Position numbers and translations under genes: made by a program
The notes under the pieces: generated by a model
The model's database searches: none
The model's input: only the letters and a program-made list of their open reading frames with translations
Told to the model about the DNA's origin: nothing
Source: Candidatus Contendibacter sp.
GTDB taxonomy: Bacteria; Pseudomonadota; Gammaproteobacteria; Competibacterales; Competibacteraceae
Direction: 5' to 3'
Length of the DNA: 64,000 bases
NCBI GenBank assembly: GCA_029624765.1
Contig: JARSSO010000007.1
Coordinates: 96,492-160,491, forward strand
Shown here: piece by piece, positions 37,847 through 46,553 of the stretch
Position numbering within the stretch: the stretch's first letter is position 1
How the letters are laid out: the number at the start of each line of letters is the position of its first letter

Positions 37847-39019
37847 TCAGGCGCTCTCGGCGAACAGCTCCCGGCCGATCAACATGCGGCGGATTTCCGA
37901 TGTGCCGGCGCCAATCTCGTACAGCTTGGCGTCCCGCCACAACCGACCGGCGGGATATTCGTTGATGTAGCCGTTGCCGCCGAGGGCCTGGATCGTCTCC
38001 CCGGCCATCCAGGTGGCTTTTTCCGAAGCGTAGAGGATGGCGCCGGCGGCGTCCTTGCGCAGGGCGCGGGCATGGTCGGCCCGGTCGCAGGCCCGGCCCA
38101 CGGCGTAGACGTAGGCGCGGCAGGCTTGCCAGGTGGTGTACATGTCGGCCAGCTTGCCCTGCATGAGCTGGAACTCGCCGATGGGGGTGTCGAACTGCTT
38201 GCGGTCGTGCAGATAGGGCGTCACCACGTCCATGCAGGCGGCCATGATGCCCAGCGGTCCACCGGCCAGCACGGCGCGTTCGTAATCGAGACCGGACATC
38301 AGCACCTTGACCCCGTTGCCCACCCCGCCCAGCACGTTTTCCTCCGGCACTTCGCAGTCGTCGAAGAACAGCGGATAGGTGTTGGAGCCGCGCATCCCGA
38401 GCTTGTCCAGGTGCGTGCCGTGGCTGAATCCCTGGAAGCTCTTTTCAACGATGAAGGCTGTGATGCCCAGGGGACCGGCATTGATGTCGGTTTTGGCGTA
38501 GATCACCAGGGTATCGGCGTCGCCGCCGTTGGTGATCCACATCTTGCCGCCGTTCAGTACGTAGCGGTCGCCCTTCCGGTCGGCGCGCAGTTTCATCGAC
38601 ACCACGTCGGAACCGGCGTTGGCCTCGGACATGGCCAGCGCCCCGACCTGCTCCCCGGAAACCAGTCCGGGCAGATACCGGGCTTTCTGCGCGGCGGTGC
38701 CGTTGCGATGAATCTGGTTGACGCAGAGGTTGGAGTTGGCGCCGTAGGATAGTCCGACGGCGGCGGAAGCCCGCGAGATTTCCTCCATGGCGACGATATG
38801 GGCCAGGTAGCCCATGGCGACGCCGCCGTAGTCCTCGCCGACGGTCATCCCGAGCAGGCCCAGATCGCCGAATTTTTTCCACAGATCGGCCGGGAACCGG
38901 TTGTCGCGGTCGATCTGAGCGGCCCGGGGGGCGATTTCCTTGCCGGCGAAGGCGCGCACCGTATCGCGCAGCATGTCGATGGTTTCGCCGAGATCGAAAT
39001 TCAGGCTGTGAAAAGACAT
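37847..39019 (-). CDS. ivd: Isovaleryl-CoA dehydrogenase
   Basis: This 390-residue FAD enzyme oxidises isovaleryl-CoA to 3-methylcrotonyl-CoA. Motifs are [14 protein letters not shown] and [12 protein letters not shown]. The catalytic base is placed in the G-helix by [14 protein letters not shown], as in isovaleryl-CoA dehydrogenases, while the C-terminal position that holds Glu in most acyl-CoA dehydrogenases reads IGAGTSE. That pattern is diagnostic. The start is ATG 39019 behind AGGAGG; the frame is open further to 39268 but has no support. It is first gene of the operon with mccB and aacS and divergent from the ligase-Liv operon. Confidence 0.93.
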   Translation of the reverse strand: MSFHSLNFDLGETIDMLRDTVRAFAGKEIAPRAAQIDRDNRFPADLWKKFGDLGLLGMTVGEDYGGVAMGYLAHIVAMEEISRASAAVGLSYGANSNLCVNQIHRNGTAAQKARYLPGLVSGEQVGALAMSEANAGSDVVSMKLRADRKGDRYVLNGGKMWITNGGDADTLVIYAKTDINAGPLGITAFIVEKSFQGFSHGTHLDKLGMRGSNTYPLFFDDCEVPEENVLGGVGNGVKVLMSGLDYERAVLAGGPLGIMAACMDVVTPYLHDRKQFDTPIGEFQLMQGKLADMYTTWQACRAYVYAVGRACDRADHARALRKDAAGAILYASEKATWMAGETIQALGGNGYINEYPAGRLWRDAKLYEIGAGTSEIRRMLIGRELFAESA

Positions 39020-39397
39020 GTCGCCTCCTGATGGACCGCGCTTCCGGCTGGTGGGGTCGCGCCGTCGGTACGGGGTGGGTGAAACGGTTGCTCTGGCCGG
39101 GTCCATTGGTCGATGACGGCCGCCGCGTCCCTGGCGGCGCTTGCGAACGCTCCCTCGTCCAACCTTTGCAGAATAGCTCATTCGTGAGCGTAAAGCCCGA
39201 CACTCCGCCGACACGTGATCAAACCAGCCGCCCGACCGGTTCGTTGCAATAGTTTGAGACGAGGACAACGGGGTTCCTACACTTCCAGTTTATCTCGACT
39301 ACGCTTTTTGATGACTTGCTCCCGATTACAACAAGAACGCGAACCCTCGATGACCGAGTCCGGCCCCTGCAAGCCGGCTGTCGGCCGGAGAAAAACG
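39020..39397. other. Divergent intergenic region between ivd and the acyl-CoA ligase
   Basis: These 378 bp separate the start of ivd (39019, minus) from the ligase ATG (39398, plus) and must hold promoters for both operons. The right half is more AT-rich. I found no convincing sigma-54 site, riboswitch or strong dyad. A second ATG at 39350 in the ligase frame makes part of the right end potentially coding. Confidence 0.5.
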
Positions 39398-41365
39398 ATG
39401 TCTTTCGGAACGCCTACCGGAGCGCCGGAGGAGTTACAGACTTTTCCGCGTCTGCTGTTCCATCACGCCCGGACCCGGGGCGACGCGCCGGCCATCCGCG
39501 AGAAGGACCTGGGCATCTGGCAGACCTGGAGCTGGGCCGACGTCGCCGAACGGGTGCGCGCCCTGGCCAGCGGCCTGGCGGCCCTGGGCTTCAAGCGCGG
39601 CGACAACCTGGCCATCATCGGCGACAACCGGCCCCATCTCTACATGATGATGAGCGCCGCCCAATGCCTCGGCGGCGTCCCCGTGCCGCTTTACCAGGAC
39701 GCGGTGGCCGACGAAATGCTCTTCGTGCTGGAAGACGCCGCCATCCGTTTCGCCGCCGTCGAGGACCAGGAGCAGGTGGACAAGCTGCTGGAAGTCATGG
39801 ACCGGGCGCCCCTGCTCGAACACATCGTCTACGACGACCCGCGGGGAATGCGTCACTACAACCAGCCCTTCCTGCACGATATCCACGCCCTGATGGAAAT
39901 GGGGCGGATTCACAACCGCAACCATCCCGATTTTCTCGACGAGGAAGTGGCGCAAGGACGCGCGGACGATGTGTCGGTTATGCTGTATACCTCCGGCACC
40001 ACCGGCCAGCCCAAGGGTGTTTGCCAGACCCACGCGGCTTTCATCGCCTCCGCCCGGGGCGGCATGGAAATCGACGGACTGGACGCCGACGGCGACATTC
40101 TGTCCTACCTGCCGATGGCCTGGGTCGGCGATCACCTGTTCTCCTTTGCCCAGGCGCTGGTGGCGGGCTTCACCATCAACTGTCCGGAATCGGGCGATAC
40201 GGTGATGACCGACCTGCGCGAAATCGGCCCGACCTATTACTTCGCGCCGCCCCGGGTGTTCGAAAGCCTGCTTACCTCCGTCATGATCCGCATGGAGGAC
40301 GCCGGCATCGTCAAACGCAAGTTGTTCCACTACTTTCTGGGCGTGGCGAAGCGCTGCGGCAGCGCCATTCTCGACGGCAAGCCGGTCGGTTTGGGCGACC
40401 GGCTGCTCTACGGCTTGGGAACCCTGCTGGTCTACGGCCCGTTGCGCAACGTCCTGGGCCTGAGCCGTATCCGGGTCGCCTACACCGCCGGGGCCGCCAT
40501 CGGCCCCGAACTGTTCAGCTTCTACCGCTCCATCGGCATCAACCTCAAGCAGCTTTACGGCCAGACCGAAACCTGCGCCTACGTCTGTCTGCAACCGGAC
40601 GGGCAGGTCAAGCCCAGCAGCGTCGGCGCTCCGGCCCCGGGAGTGGAGATCAGGATCGCCGGCAACGGCGAGGTGCTGGTCAAGGGGCCGATGCTGCTCA
40701 AGGAATACTACAAGCGTCCGGACGCCACCGCCGAGTCGATTGATCCTGACGGCTACTTCATGACCGGCGACGCCGGCTTCATCGACCAGGACGGCCACCT
40801 GAACATCATCGACCGGGCCAAGGATGTGGGCAAGCTTTCCAACGGCGCGATGTTTGCCCCCAACTACATCGAAAACAAGCTCAAATTCTTTCAACACATC
40901 AAGGAAGCGGTCTGTTTCGGCCACGACCGGGACCGGGTTTGCGCCTTCATCAACATCGATGCCGGCGCGGTGGGCAACTGGGCGGAGCGGCGCAACATCG
41001 CTTATTCCGGCTACACCGACCTGGCCGGCAAGCCGCAGGTCCACGAACTGATCAAGACCTGCGTCGAGGAGGTGAACGCGACCCTGGCCCGGGACGCCAT
41101 GGTGGCCGATTCGCAAATCCACCGCTTCCTGGTCCTGCACAAGGAACTGGACCCGGACGACGACGAGCTGACTCGCACCCGCAAGGTGCGACGCAACTTC
41201 GTCGCGAAAAAATACCAGGTGCTGATCGACGCCCTGTACGGCGGCAAGGCCACGCAATTCATCGAAACCGAGGTCAAGTTCGAGGACGGCCGCCGTGGCA
41301 AGGTGGCCGCCGATCTGCGGATCGTCGATGCCAGCACCTTCCCGGCGGCCAGGCAGGCGGCGTGA
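39398..41365 (+). CDS. AMP-dependent long-chain/aromatic acyl-CoA ligase
   Basis: This ANL-superfamily ligase of about 655 residues activates a carboxylic acid to its CoA thioester through an acyl-adenylate. The P-loop LYTSGTTGQPKG is near 195-206, and QLYGQTE is the A5 motif. GYFMTGDAGFIDQDGHLNIIDR contains the A7/A8 region (only parts cited as motifs: FMTGDAG and IIDRAKD). ATG 39398 follows GGAG by 7 nt; ATG 39350 is an alternative. The stop is 3 bp before livG, and the operon continues with a complete Liv-type importer and a second CoA ligase. The imported substrate is therefore likely an organic acid rather than an amino acid. Confidence 0.86.
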   Translation: MSFGTPTGAPEELQTFPRLLFHHARTRGDAPAIREKDLGIWQTWSWADVAERVRALASGLAALGFKRGDNLAIIGDNRPHLYMMMSAAQCLGGVPVPLYQDAVADEMLFVLEDAAIRFAAVEDQEQVDKLLEVMDRAPLLEHIVYDDPRGMRHYNQPFLHDIHALMEMGRIHNRNHPDFLDEEVAQGRADDVSVMLYTSGTTGQPKGVCQTHAAFIASARGGMEIDGLDADGDILSYLPMAWVGDHLFSFAQALVAGFTINCPESGDTVMTDLREIGPTYYFAPPRVFESLLTSVMIRMEDAGIVKRKLFHYFLGVAKRCGSAILDGKPVGLGDRLLYGLGTLLVYGPLRNVLGLSRIRVAYTAGAAIGPELFSFYRSIGINLKQLYGQTETCAYVCLQPDGQVKPSSVGAPAPGVEIRIAGNGEVLVKGPMLLKEYYKRPDATAESIDPDGYFMTGDAGFIDQDGHLNIIDRAKDVGKLSNGAMFAPNYIENKLKFFQHIKEAVCFGHDRDRVCAFINIDAGAVGNWAERRNIAYSGYTDLAGKPQVHELIKTCVEEVNATLARDAMVADSQIHRFLVLHKELDPDDDELTRTRKVRRNFVAKKYQVLIDALYGGKATQFIETEVKFEDGRRGKVAADLRIVDASTFPAARQAA

Positions 41366-41368
41366 ACC

Positions 41369-42151
41369 ATGAGCAAGAAAATCGGCGACGTCATTCTCGA
41401 CCTGCAAAACATTTCGTTGCGCTTCGGCGGGGTCAAGGCCCTGACCGACATCTCCTTCGATGTCCGCGAGCACGAAATCCGCGCCATCATCGGCCCCAAC
41501 GGGGCGGGCAAAAGTTCCATGCTCAACGTCATCAACGGGGTCTACCACCCCCAGGAAGGCGTCATCATCTTCCGGGGTCGGGAGCGCAAGAAAATGGAGC
41601 CGCATCACGCGGCGACCCAGGGCATCGCCCGCACCTTCCAGAACATCGCGCTGTTCAAGGGCATGAGCGTGCTCGACAACATCATGACCGGGCGGATCAC
41701 CCGGATGAAGGCCAGCTTCGTCGAGCACGCGCTGTGGCTGGGCCGGGCCAGGCGGGAGGAACTGGAGCATCGCAAAAAGGTGGAGGAGGTCATCGACTTC
41801 CTCGAAATCCAGCACATCCGCCGCACCCCGGTCGGCCGCCTGCCCTACGGTCTGCAAAAGCGGGTGGAACTGGGGCGGGCGCTGGCGGCCGAGCCGTCGA
41901 TGCTGCTGCTGGACGAGCCGATGGCCGGGATGAACGTCGAGGAAAAGCAGGACATGTGCCGCTTCATTCTCGACGTCAACGACCAGTTCGGCACCACCAT
42001 CGTCCTGATCGAGCACGACATGGGCGTGGTGATGGACATTTCCGACCGCGTCGTGGTGCTCGACTACGGCAAGAAGATCGGCGACGGCCTGCCGGACGAC
42101 GTGAAGAACAACCCGGACGTGATCACCGCCTATCTGGGCGTGAGCCACTGA
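41369..42151 (+). CDS. livG: ABC transporter ATP-binding protein, LivG-like
   Basis: This 260-residue cytosolic ATPase belongs to a HAAT-family (branched-chain-amino-acid-like) importer. Walker A is GPNGAGKS at 42-49. The signature is atypical in sequence (PYGLQKRVELGRAL) but normal for LivG relatives. Walker B with LLLDEPMAGM is near 180, and the H-loop lies in VLIEHDMG. The start is 3 bp after the ligase stop. The other ATPase of the pair (LivF-like) is at 45694, after both permeases and the binding protein. Confidence 0.92.
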   Translation: MSKKIGDVILDLQNISLRFGGVKALTDISFDVREHEIRAIIGPNGAGKSSMLNVINGVYHPQEGVIIFRGRERKKMEPHHAATQGIARTFQNIALFKGMSVLDNIMTGRITRMKASFVEHALWLGRARREELEHRKKVEEVIDFLEIQHIRRTPVGRLPYGLQKRVELGRALAAEPSMLLLDEPMAGMNVEEKQDMCRFILDVNDQFGTTIVLIEHDMGVVMDISDRVVVLDYGKKIGDGLPDDVKNNPDVITAYLGVSH

Positions 42152-42164
42152 GGAGGCCGGAACC

Positions 42165-43079
42165 GTGCAATTCTTTCTGGAAGTCCTGATCGGCGGCCTG
42201 CTGTCCGGGGTGATGTACGCCCTGGTGGCCCTGGGCTTCGTGCTGATCTACAAAGCCTCCGGCGTGTTCAACTTCGCCCAGGGGGCGATGGTGTATCTCG
42301 CCGCGCTGTCGGTGGTGGGCTGCATGGAGAAGGGGGCGCCGTTGTGGCTGGCGATCCTCCTCGCCTTCGTCATCATGACCCTGTTCGGCATCGCCACCGA
42401 AAAGTTCGTGCTGCGCAAACTGGTGAACCAGCCGCCCATCGCCCTGTTCATGGCCACCATCGGCCTGGCGTTCTTTATCGAGGGCCTGGCGCCGATGTTG
42501 TTCGGCAGCGAGCCGCGCGCCCTGGACCTTGGCATCGTCGACGAGCCGATCCCGGCCATTCTCGATGCCTGGGGCATCGTGATTTCCAAGTTCGACCTGG
42601 TCGCGGCGGGCGTGGCGGCCCTGCTGGTGACGACGCTGGCGCTGTTCTTCCAATACACCCGGATTGGCCGGGCCTTGCGGGCGGTGGCCGACGACCACCA
42701 GGCGGCGCTGTCCATCGGCATCCCCTTGCAGCACATCTGGGCCATCGTCTGGGGCATCGCCGGCTTCGTCGCCCTGGTCGCCGGCCTGATGTGGGGTGCC
42801 CGCAACGGCGTGCAGTTCGCGCTCACCTTCACCGCCCTCAAGGCGCTGCCGGTGCTGATCATCGGCGGGTTCACCTCGGTGCCGGGCGCCATCGTCGGCG
42901 GCCTGATCATCGGCGCTTCGGAAAAACTGGCGGAGATTTACCTGCCGCCGGTCATGCAGTCGCTGTTCGGCGGCAATTTCGGCGGCATCGAAGGCTGGTT
43001 CCCTTACGTGCTGGCGCTGTTCTTCCTGCTGATTCGCCCCGAAGGTCTCTTCGGCGAGAAACACATCGACCGGGTATAA
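42165..43079 (+). CDS. livH: ABC transporter permease, LivH-like
   Basis: This 304-residue inner-membrane permease has about eight hydrophobic helices. It starts MQFFLEVLIGGLLSGVMYA and includes LGFVLIYKASGVFNFAQGAM, the standard LivH N-terminal pattern. IGRALRAVADDHQAA is the cytoplasmic EAA-like loop that contacts the ATPase. A GAGG lies just upstream of the start. It is part of the ligase-livG-livH-livM-binding protein-livF-ligase operon. Confidence 0.92.
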   Translation: MQFFLEVLIGGLLSGVMYALVALGFVLIYKASGVFNFAQGAMVYLAALSVVGCMEKGAPLWLAILLAFVIMTLFGIATEKFVLRKLVNQPPIALFMATIGLAFFIEGLAPMLFGSEPRALDLGIVDEPIPAILDAWGIVISKFDLVAAGVAALLVTTLALFFQYTRIGRALRAVADDHQAALSIGIPLQHIWAIVWGIAGFVALVAGLMWGARNGVQFALTFTALKALPVLIIGGFTSVPGAIVGGLIIGASEKLAEIYLPPVMQSLFGGNFGGIEGWFPYVLALFFLLIRPEGLFGEKHIDRV

Positions 43080-43081
43080 GG

Positions 43082-43117
43082 CCCTCACCCCCAGCCCCTC
43101 TCCCCCAGGGAGAGGGG
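43082..43117. repeat. Intergenic palindromic C/T-rich repeat
   Basis: CCCCTCTCCC and GGGAGAGGGG form an inverted repeat around CCCA in the short livH-livM gap, preceded by CCCTCACCCCCAG. A related element lies at 45581-45665. Such repeats are common between genes in proteobacteria and may modulate mRNA decay. Confidence 0.7.
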
Positions 43118-43135
43118 AGTTAAGGAGAAGAGTCA

Positions 43136-44212
43136 ATGATTTACCGCGAGGCCGGCCAGTTCAAGACCAGCTACGCCGCCGACCAGCAGTTGTTCCCCAT
43201 CCGCCAGGACCGCATCGGCGTTCTGATCGTGCTGGCCGTGGCTTTTCTGGCGATCCCGGCGGTCGCCAGCGAATACTGGTTCTCGGCCATTCTGATCCCC
43301 TTTCTGATTTTCTCCCTGGCGGCGCTGGGCCTGAACATCCTCACCGGCTACGCCGGCCAGTTGTCCCTGGGCTCGGCGGCCTTCATGGCGGTGGGCGCCT
43401 ACGCCGCCTACAACTTCCAGTTGCGGATCGAAGGGATTCCGATCCTGGTTTCCTTCGCGTGCGCCGGATTGACGGCGGCCGGCGTGGGCATTCTGTTCGG
43501 ATTGCCGAGTCTGTGGATCAAGGGGTTTTATCTGGCGGTGGCGACGCTGGCGGCGCAATTCTTCATCGTCTGGTGTCTGACCAAGTTCCCCTGGTTTTCC
43601 AACCATTCCTCGTCCGGGGTGATTTCCGCCCAGAAGATCGTCATTTTCGGCCACGAATTCGCGTCGCCCCGGGAAAAATACCTGCTGGTGCTGACCCTCG
43701 TCGCCGTCATGGCGCTGGCGGCCAAGAACATGGTCCGTTCCTCCACCGGCCGGGCCTGGATGGCGGTGCGGGACATGGATGTGGCCGCCGAGGTCATCGG
43801 CATCCGGCTGATGCCGACCAAGCTGCTGGCGTTCGCCGTCAGTTCGTTCTACTGCGGGGTGGCGGGCGCGCTCTATGCGTTCTGCTATCTGGGCTCGGTC
43901 GAGCCGGACGGCTTTTCGCTGGACATGTCGTTCCGCATCCTGTTCATGATCATCATCGGCGGGGCGGGTTCGATCCTGGGCAGTTTCCTCGGCGCGGCCT
44001 TCATCCTGTTGCTGCCGATTTTCCTCGATATCGCCCTGCCCCGGATGGCTGGACTGCTCGGCTTGCCCTTTTCCAACGCAACGGTCTCGCACATCCAGAT
44101 TCTGCTGTTCGGGACCTTGATCATGTTCTTCCTGATCGTCGAGCCGCACGGCCTGGCCCGTTTGTGGCAAATCGGCAAGGAAAAACTGCGTCTGTGGCCC
44201 TTCCCCCATTAG
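43136..44212 (+). CDS. livM: ABC transporter permease, LivM-like
   Basis: This 358-residue second permease of the importer has an N-terminal cytosolic stretch of about 30 residues, then about ten helices. FSLAALGLNILTGYAGQLSLGSAAFMAVGAY is represented here by the motif NILTGYAGQLSLG, diagnostic for LivM. TGRAWMAVRDMDVAAEVIG holds the EAA-like loop (cited as AWMAVRDMD). AAGG precedes ATG 43136. Together with LivH it forms the membrane channel. Confidence 0.92.
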   Translation: MIYREAGQFKTSYAADQQLFPIRQDRIGVLIVLAVAFLAIPAVASEYWFSAILIPFLIFSLAALGLNILTGYAGQLSLGSAAFMAVGAYAAYNFQLRIEGIPILVSFACAGLTAAGVGILFGLPSLWIKGFYLAVATLAAQFFIVWCLTKFPWFSNHSSSGVISAQKIVIFGHEFASPREKYLLVLTLVAVMALAAKNMVRSSTGRAWMAVRDMDVAAEVIGIRLMPTKLLAFAVSSFYCGVAGALYAFCYLGSVEPDGFSLDMSFRILFMIIIGGAGSILGSFLGAAFILLLPIFLDIALPRMAGLLGLPFSNATVSHIQILLFGTLIMFFLIVEPHGLARLWQIGKEKLRLWPFPH

Positions 44213-44253
44213 GGGGCGTTCTTTGCATATAACTAGATGGAGAAGACAACGTC

Positions 44254-45573
44254 ATGTTCAAGTCTCGCAAGTCCGTGTCGATCGCCGCCGTTTCCGTCGT
44301 CCTGCTGGCGCAAGGCGCGCTGGCCGCCGAGGAACAGTTTTTCCCCATCACCTCGTACCGCGTCGGTCCCTACGGCGCGAACGGCCAGTCGTTCTTCGGC
44401 GGTTTCGTCGATTACCTCAATTACGTCAACATCAAGGAAGGTGGCGTCAATGGCGTCAAGCTGGTCTGGGAAGAGTGCGAAACCGAATACAACAACGCCA
44501 AGGGCATCGAGTGTTATGAACGCCTGAAGGACAAGGCCAAGGTCTCCAGCGGCCCGATCCACCCGATGTCCACCGGGATTTCCTACGCCTTGATTGAAAA
44601 GACGGCGGCCGACAAGATTCCGATGGCCATGGTGGGCTATGGCCGCACCGACGCGGTGGACGGTTCGGTGTTCCCCTACGCCTTTCCGCTGGTCACGACC
44701 TATCAGATGCAGGCGTCCGCCATCGTCAAGTTCATCAAGGAAAAGGAAAAGGGCAGCCTGGCCGGCAAGAAGATCGTGTTTCTCTACCACGACTCGGCCT
44801 ATGGCAAGGAACCCATCGTCGCCCTGCAGGAGGAAGCCAAGCTGAACAAGTTCGAACTGACGGTGATTCCGGTGGCGCATCCGGGCAACGAGCAGGGCGC
44901 CCAGTGGCTGCAAATCCGCCAGGAAAAACCGGATTACGTGGTGTTCTGGGGCTGGGGCGTGATGAACCAGACCGCCCTCAAGGCGGCGCAGAAGGTGGGG
45001 TTCCCGAGGGAAAAGATGATCGGCTCCTGGTGGGCGGGGTCCGAGGAAGACACCGTGCCGGCCGGCGACGCCGCCAAGGGCTATATGTCCGCGACCTGGA
45101 ACGTGGCCGGCAAGAACGTGCCGCTGATCTCCGACATCGAAAAGGTGGTCTACGGCGCCGGCAAGGGCAATCTGCAAGACACCTCCAAGATCGGCACCAT
45201 CCTGTACAACCGGGGTGTTTCCGTCGCCGTGCTGTCGGTGGAAGCGATCCGCAAGGCGCAGGAAAAATACGGCAAGGGCAAGGCCATGACCGGCGAGCAG
45301 GTGCGCTGGGCGATGGAAAACCTGAACATCTCCAACGCCCGCCTGAAGCAGATCGGCGCGGTCGACCTGCTGCCGGAAATCAAGACTTCCTGCGACAACC
45401 ACGAAGGGTCCGGCCAGGTCAAGATCCAGCAGTGGGACGGGACCAAGTGGGTTGTGGTTTCCAACTGGATCGAGGGTAACAAGGCACTGATCCACCCGCT
45501 GTTCAAGGCGTCCGCCAAGCAATACGCCACCGAAAAGGGCATCACCCCGCGCGATTGCTCGAAGGAATCCTGA
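44254..45573 (+). CDS. ABC transporter substrate-binding protein (LivK/Amt-type)
   Basis: This 439-residue periplasmic binding protein of type I fold has a signal peptide at about 1-25 (cleavage after QGALA). It is longer than LivK (about 370) and resembles HAAT binding proteins for aromatic, urea-like or short-chain acids. The mature part has ITSYRVGPYGANGQ, ECETEYNNAKGIECYE and IVFLYHDSAYGKEPI. Its position between permeases and the second ATPase is normal. Ligand specificity cannot be read off, but the flanking CoA ligases point to a carboxylic acid. Confidence 0.87.
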   Translation: MFKSRKSVSIAAVSVVLLAQGALAAEEQFFPITSYRVGPYGANGQSFFGGFVDYLNYVNIKEGGVNGVKLVWEECETEYNNAKGIECYERLKDKAKVSSGPIHPMSTGISYALIEKTAADKIPMAMVGYGRTDAVDGSVFPYAFPLVTTYQMQASAIVKFIKEKEKGSLAGKKIVFLYHDSAYGKEPIVALQEEAKLNKFELTVIPVAHPGNEQGAQWLQIRQEKPDYVVFWGWGVMNQTALKAAQKVGFPREKMIGSWWAGSEEDTVPAGDAAKGYMSATWNVAGKNVPLISDIEKVVYGAGKGNLQDTSKIGTILYNRGVSVAVLSVEAIRKAQEKYGKGKAMTGEQVRWAMENLNISNARLKQIGAVDLLPEIKTSCDNHEGSGQVKIQQWDGTKWVVVSNWIEGNKALIHPLFKASAKQYATEKGITPRDCSKES

Positions 45574-45580
45574 TTGTGAA

Positions 45581-45665
45581 TTCCCTCTCCCTTTGGGAGA
45601 GGGTCAGGGTGAGGGCGCTTTTGGAAACCCTCACCTCTGGTCTCCCTTCCAAAGGGAGAGGGGAA
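45581..45665. repeat. Compound palindromic repeat before livF
   Basis: CCCTCTCCCTTTGGGAGAGGG is a near-perfect 21-bp palindrome (first 20 bases shown as CCCTCTCCC plus TTTGGGAGAGG). A second copy, in the opposite sense, ends the block with CCAAAGGGAGAGGGG. The whole unit can fold as one long hairpin with GGTGAGGG/CCCTCACC arms. It lies in the 120-bp gap before livF and could act as an mRNA stabiliser or attenuator. Confidence 0.7.
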
Positions 45666-45693
45666 TTTCCGTACCCGCCTTGAGTTCGCGCCC

Positions 45694-46536
45694 ATGACCG
45701 CAGCGACCGCACCGACCGAAGCCGCGCCAGCGGCCGAGCCGTATTTGACCGTCAACAACATCGAGGTCATTTACGACCATGTGATCCTGGTGTTGAAGGG
45801 GGTGTCCCTGGATGTCCCCAAGGGCAGGATCGTCGCCCTGCTGGGAGCCAACGGGGCGGGCAAGACCACGACCCTGAAGGCCATTTCCAACCTGTTGCGG
45901 GCCGAGCGCGGCGACGTCACCAAGGGTTCGGTCGAATTCAGGGGGCGCCGGGTGGACCAGCTTTCCCCCAACGAACTGGTCAGGCGCGGGGTCATTCAGG
46001 TCATGGAGGGACGGCATTGCTTCGCGCATCTGACCCTGGAGGAAAACCTGCTGACCGGCGCCTACACCCGTTCGATTTCGCGGGGCGAGTTGAAGCAAAG
46101 CCTGGAGAAGGTTTACCACTACTTTCCCCGGCTCAAGACCCGGCGCGGTTCCCAGGCCGGCTACACCTCCGGCGGGGAGCAGCAGATGTGCGTCATCGGC
46201 CGGGCGCTGATGGCCCGGCCGGAAATGATCCTGCTCGACGAACCGTCGATGGGGCTGGCGCCGCAGATCGTCGAGGAAATCTTCGAGATCGTAAAGGGCC
46301 TGAACGGCCAGGAAAACGTCAGTTTCCTGCTGGCCGAGCAGAACACCATGATGGCGTTGCGCTACGCCGATTTCGGTTACATCCTGGAAAACGGCCGGGT
46401 GGTGATGGAAGGCGACGCCGAGGGGCTGCGCACCAACGAGGACGTCAAGGAGTTTTACCTCGGCATTTCCTCCGCCGGGCGCAAGTCCTTCAAGGACATC
46501 AAGCATTACCGTCGCCGCAAGCGCTGGCTTTCCTGA
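45694..46536 (+). CDS. livF: ABC transporter ATP-binding protein, LivF-like
   Basis: This 280-residue second ATPase of the importer has Walker A GANGAGKT at 51-58, signature TSGGEQQMCVIGRAL near 165, and Walker B ILLDEPSMGL with LAEQN as the H-loop variant typical of LivF (Gln in place of His). It has about 20 extra Ala/Pro-rich N-terminal residues and a basic C-terminal tail. The next gene starts 17 bp downstream. Confidence 0.92.
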   Translation: MTAATAPTEAAPAAEPYLTVNNIEVIYDHVILVLKGVSLDVPKGRIVALLGANGAGKTTTLKAISNLLRAERGDVTKGSVEFRGRRVDQLSPNELVRRGVIQVMEGRHCFAHLTLEENLLTGAYTRSISRGELKQSLEKVYHYFPRLKTRRGSQAGYTSGGEQQMCVIGRALMARPEMILLDEPSMGLAPQIVEEIFEIVKGLNGQENVSFLLAEQNTMMALRYADFGYILENGRVVMEGDAEGLRTNEDVKEFYLGISSAGRKSFKDIKHYRRRKRWLS

Positions 46537-46553
46537 ACCTGTCGGAAGCGATC

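Noticed and set aside
39434..42148. 904-codon open frame on the minus strand across the ligase and livG
   Set aside because: It is antisense to two well-supported plus-strand genes. The translation is rich in His/Gln/Asp/Val with no family motif, as expected from a high-GC shadow frame.
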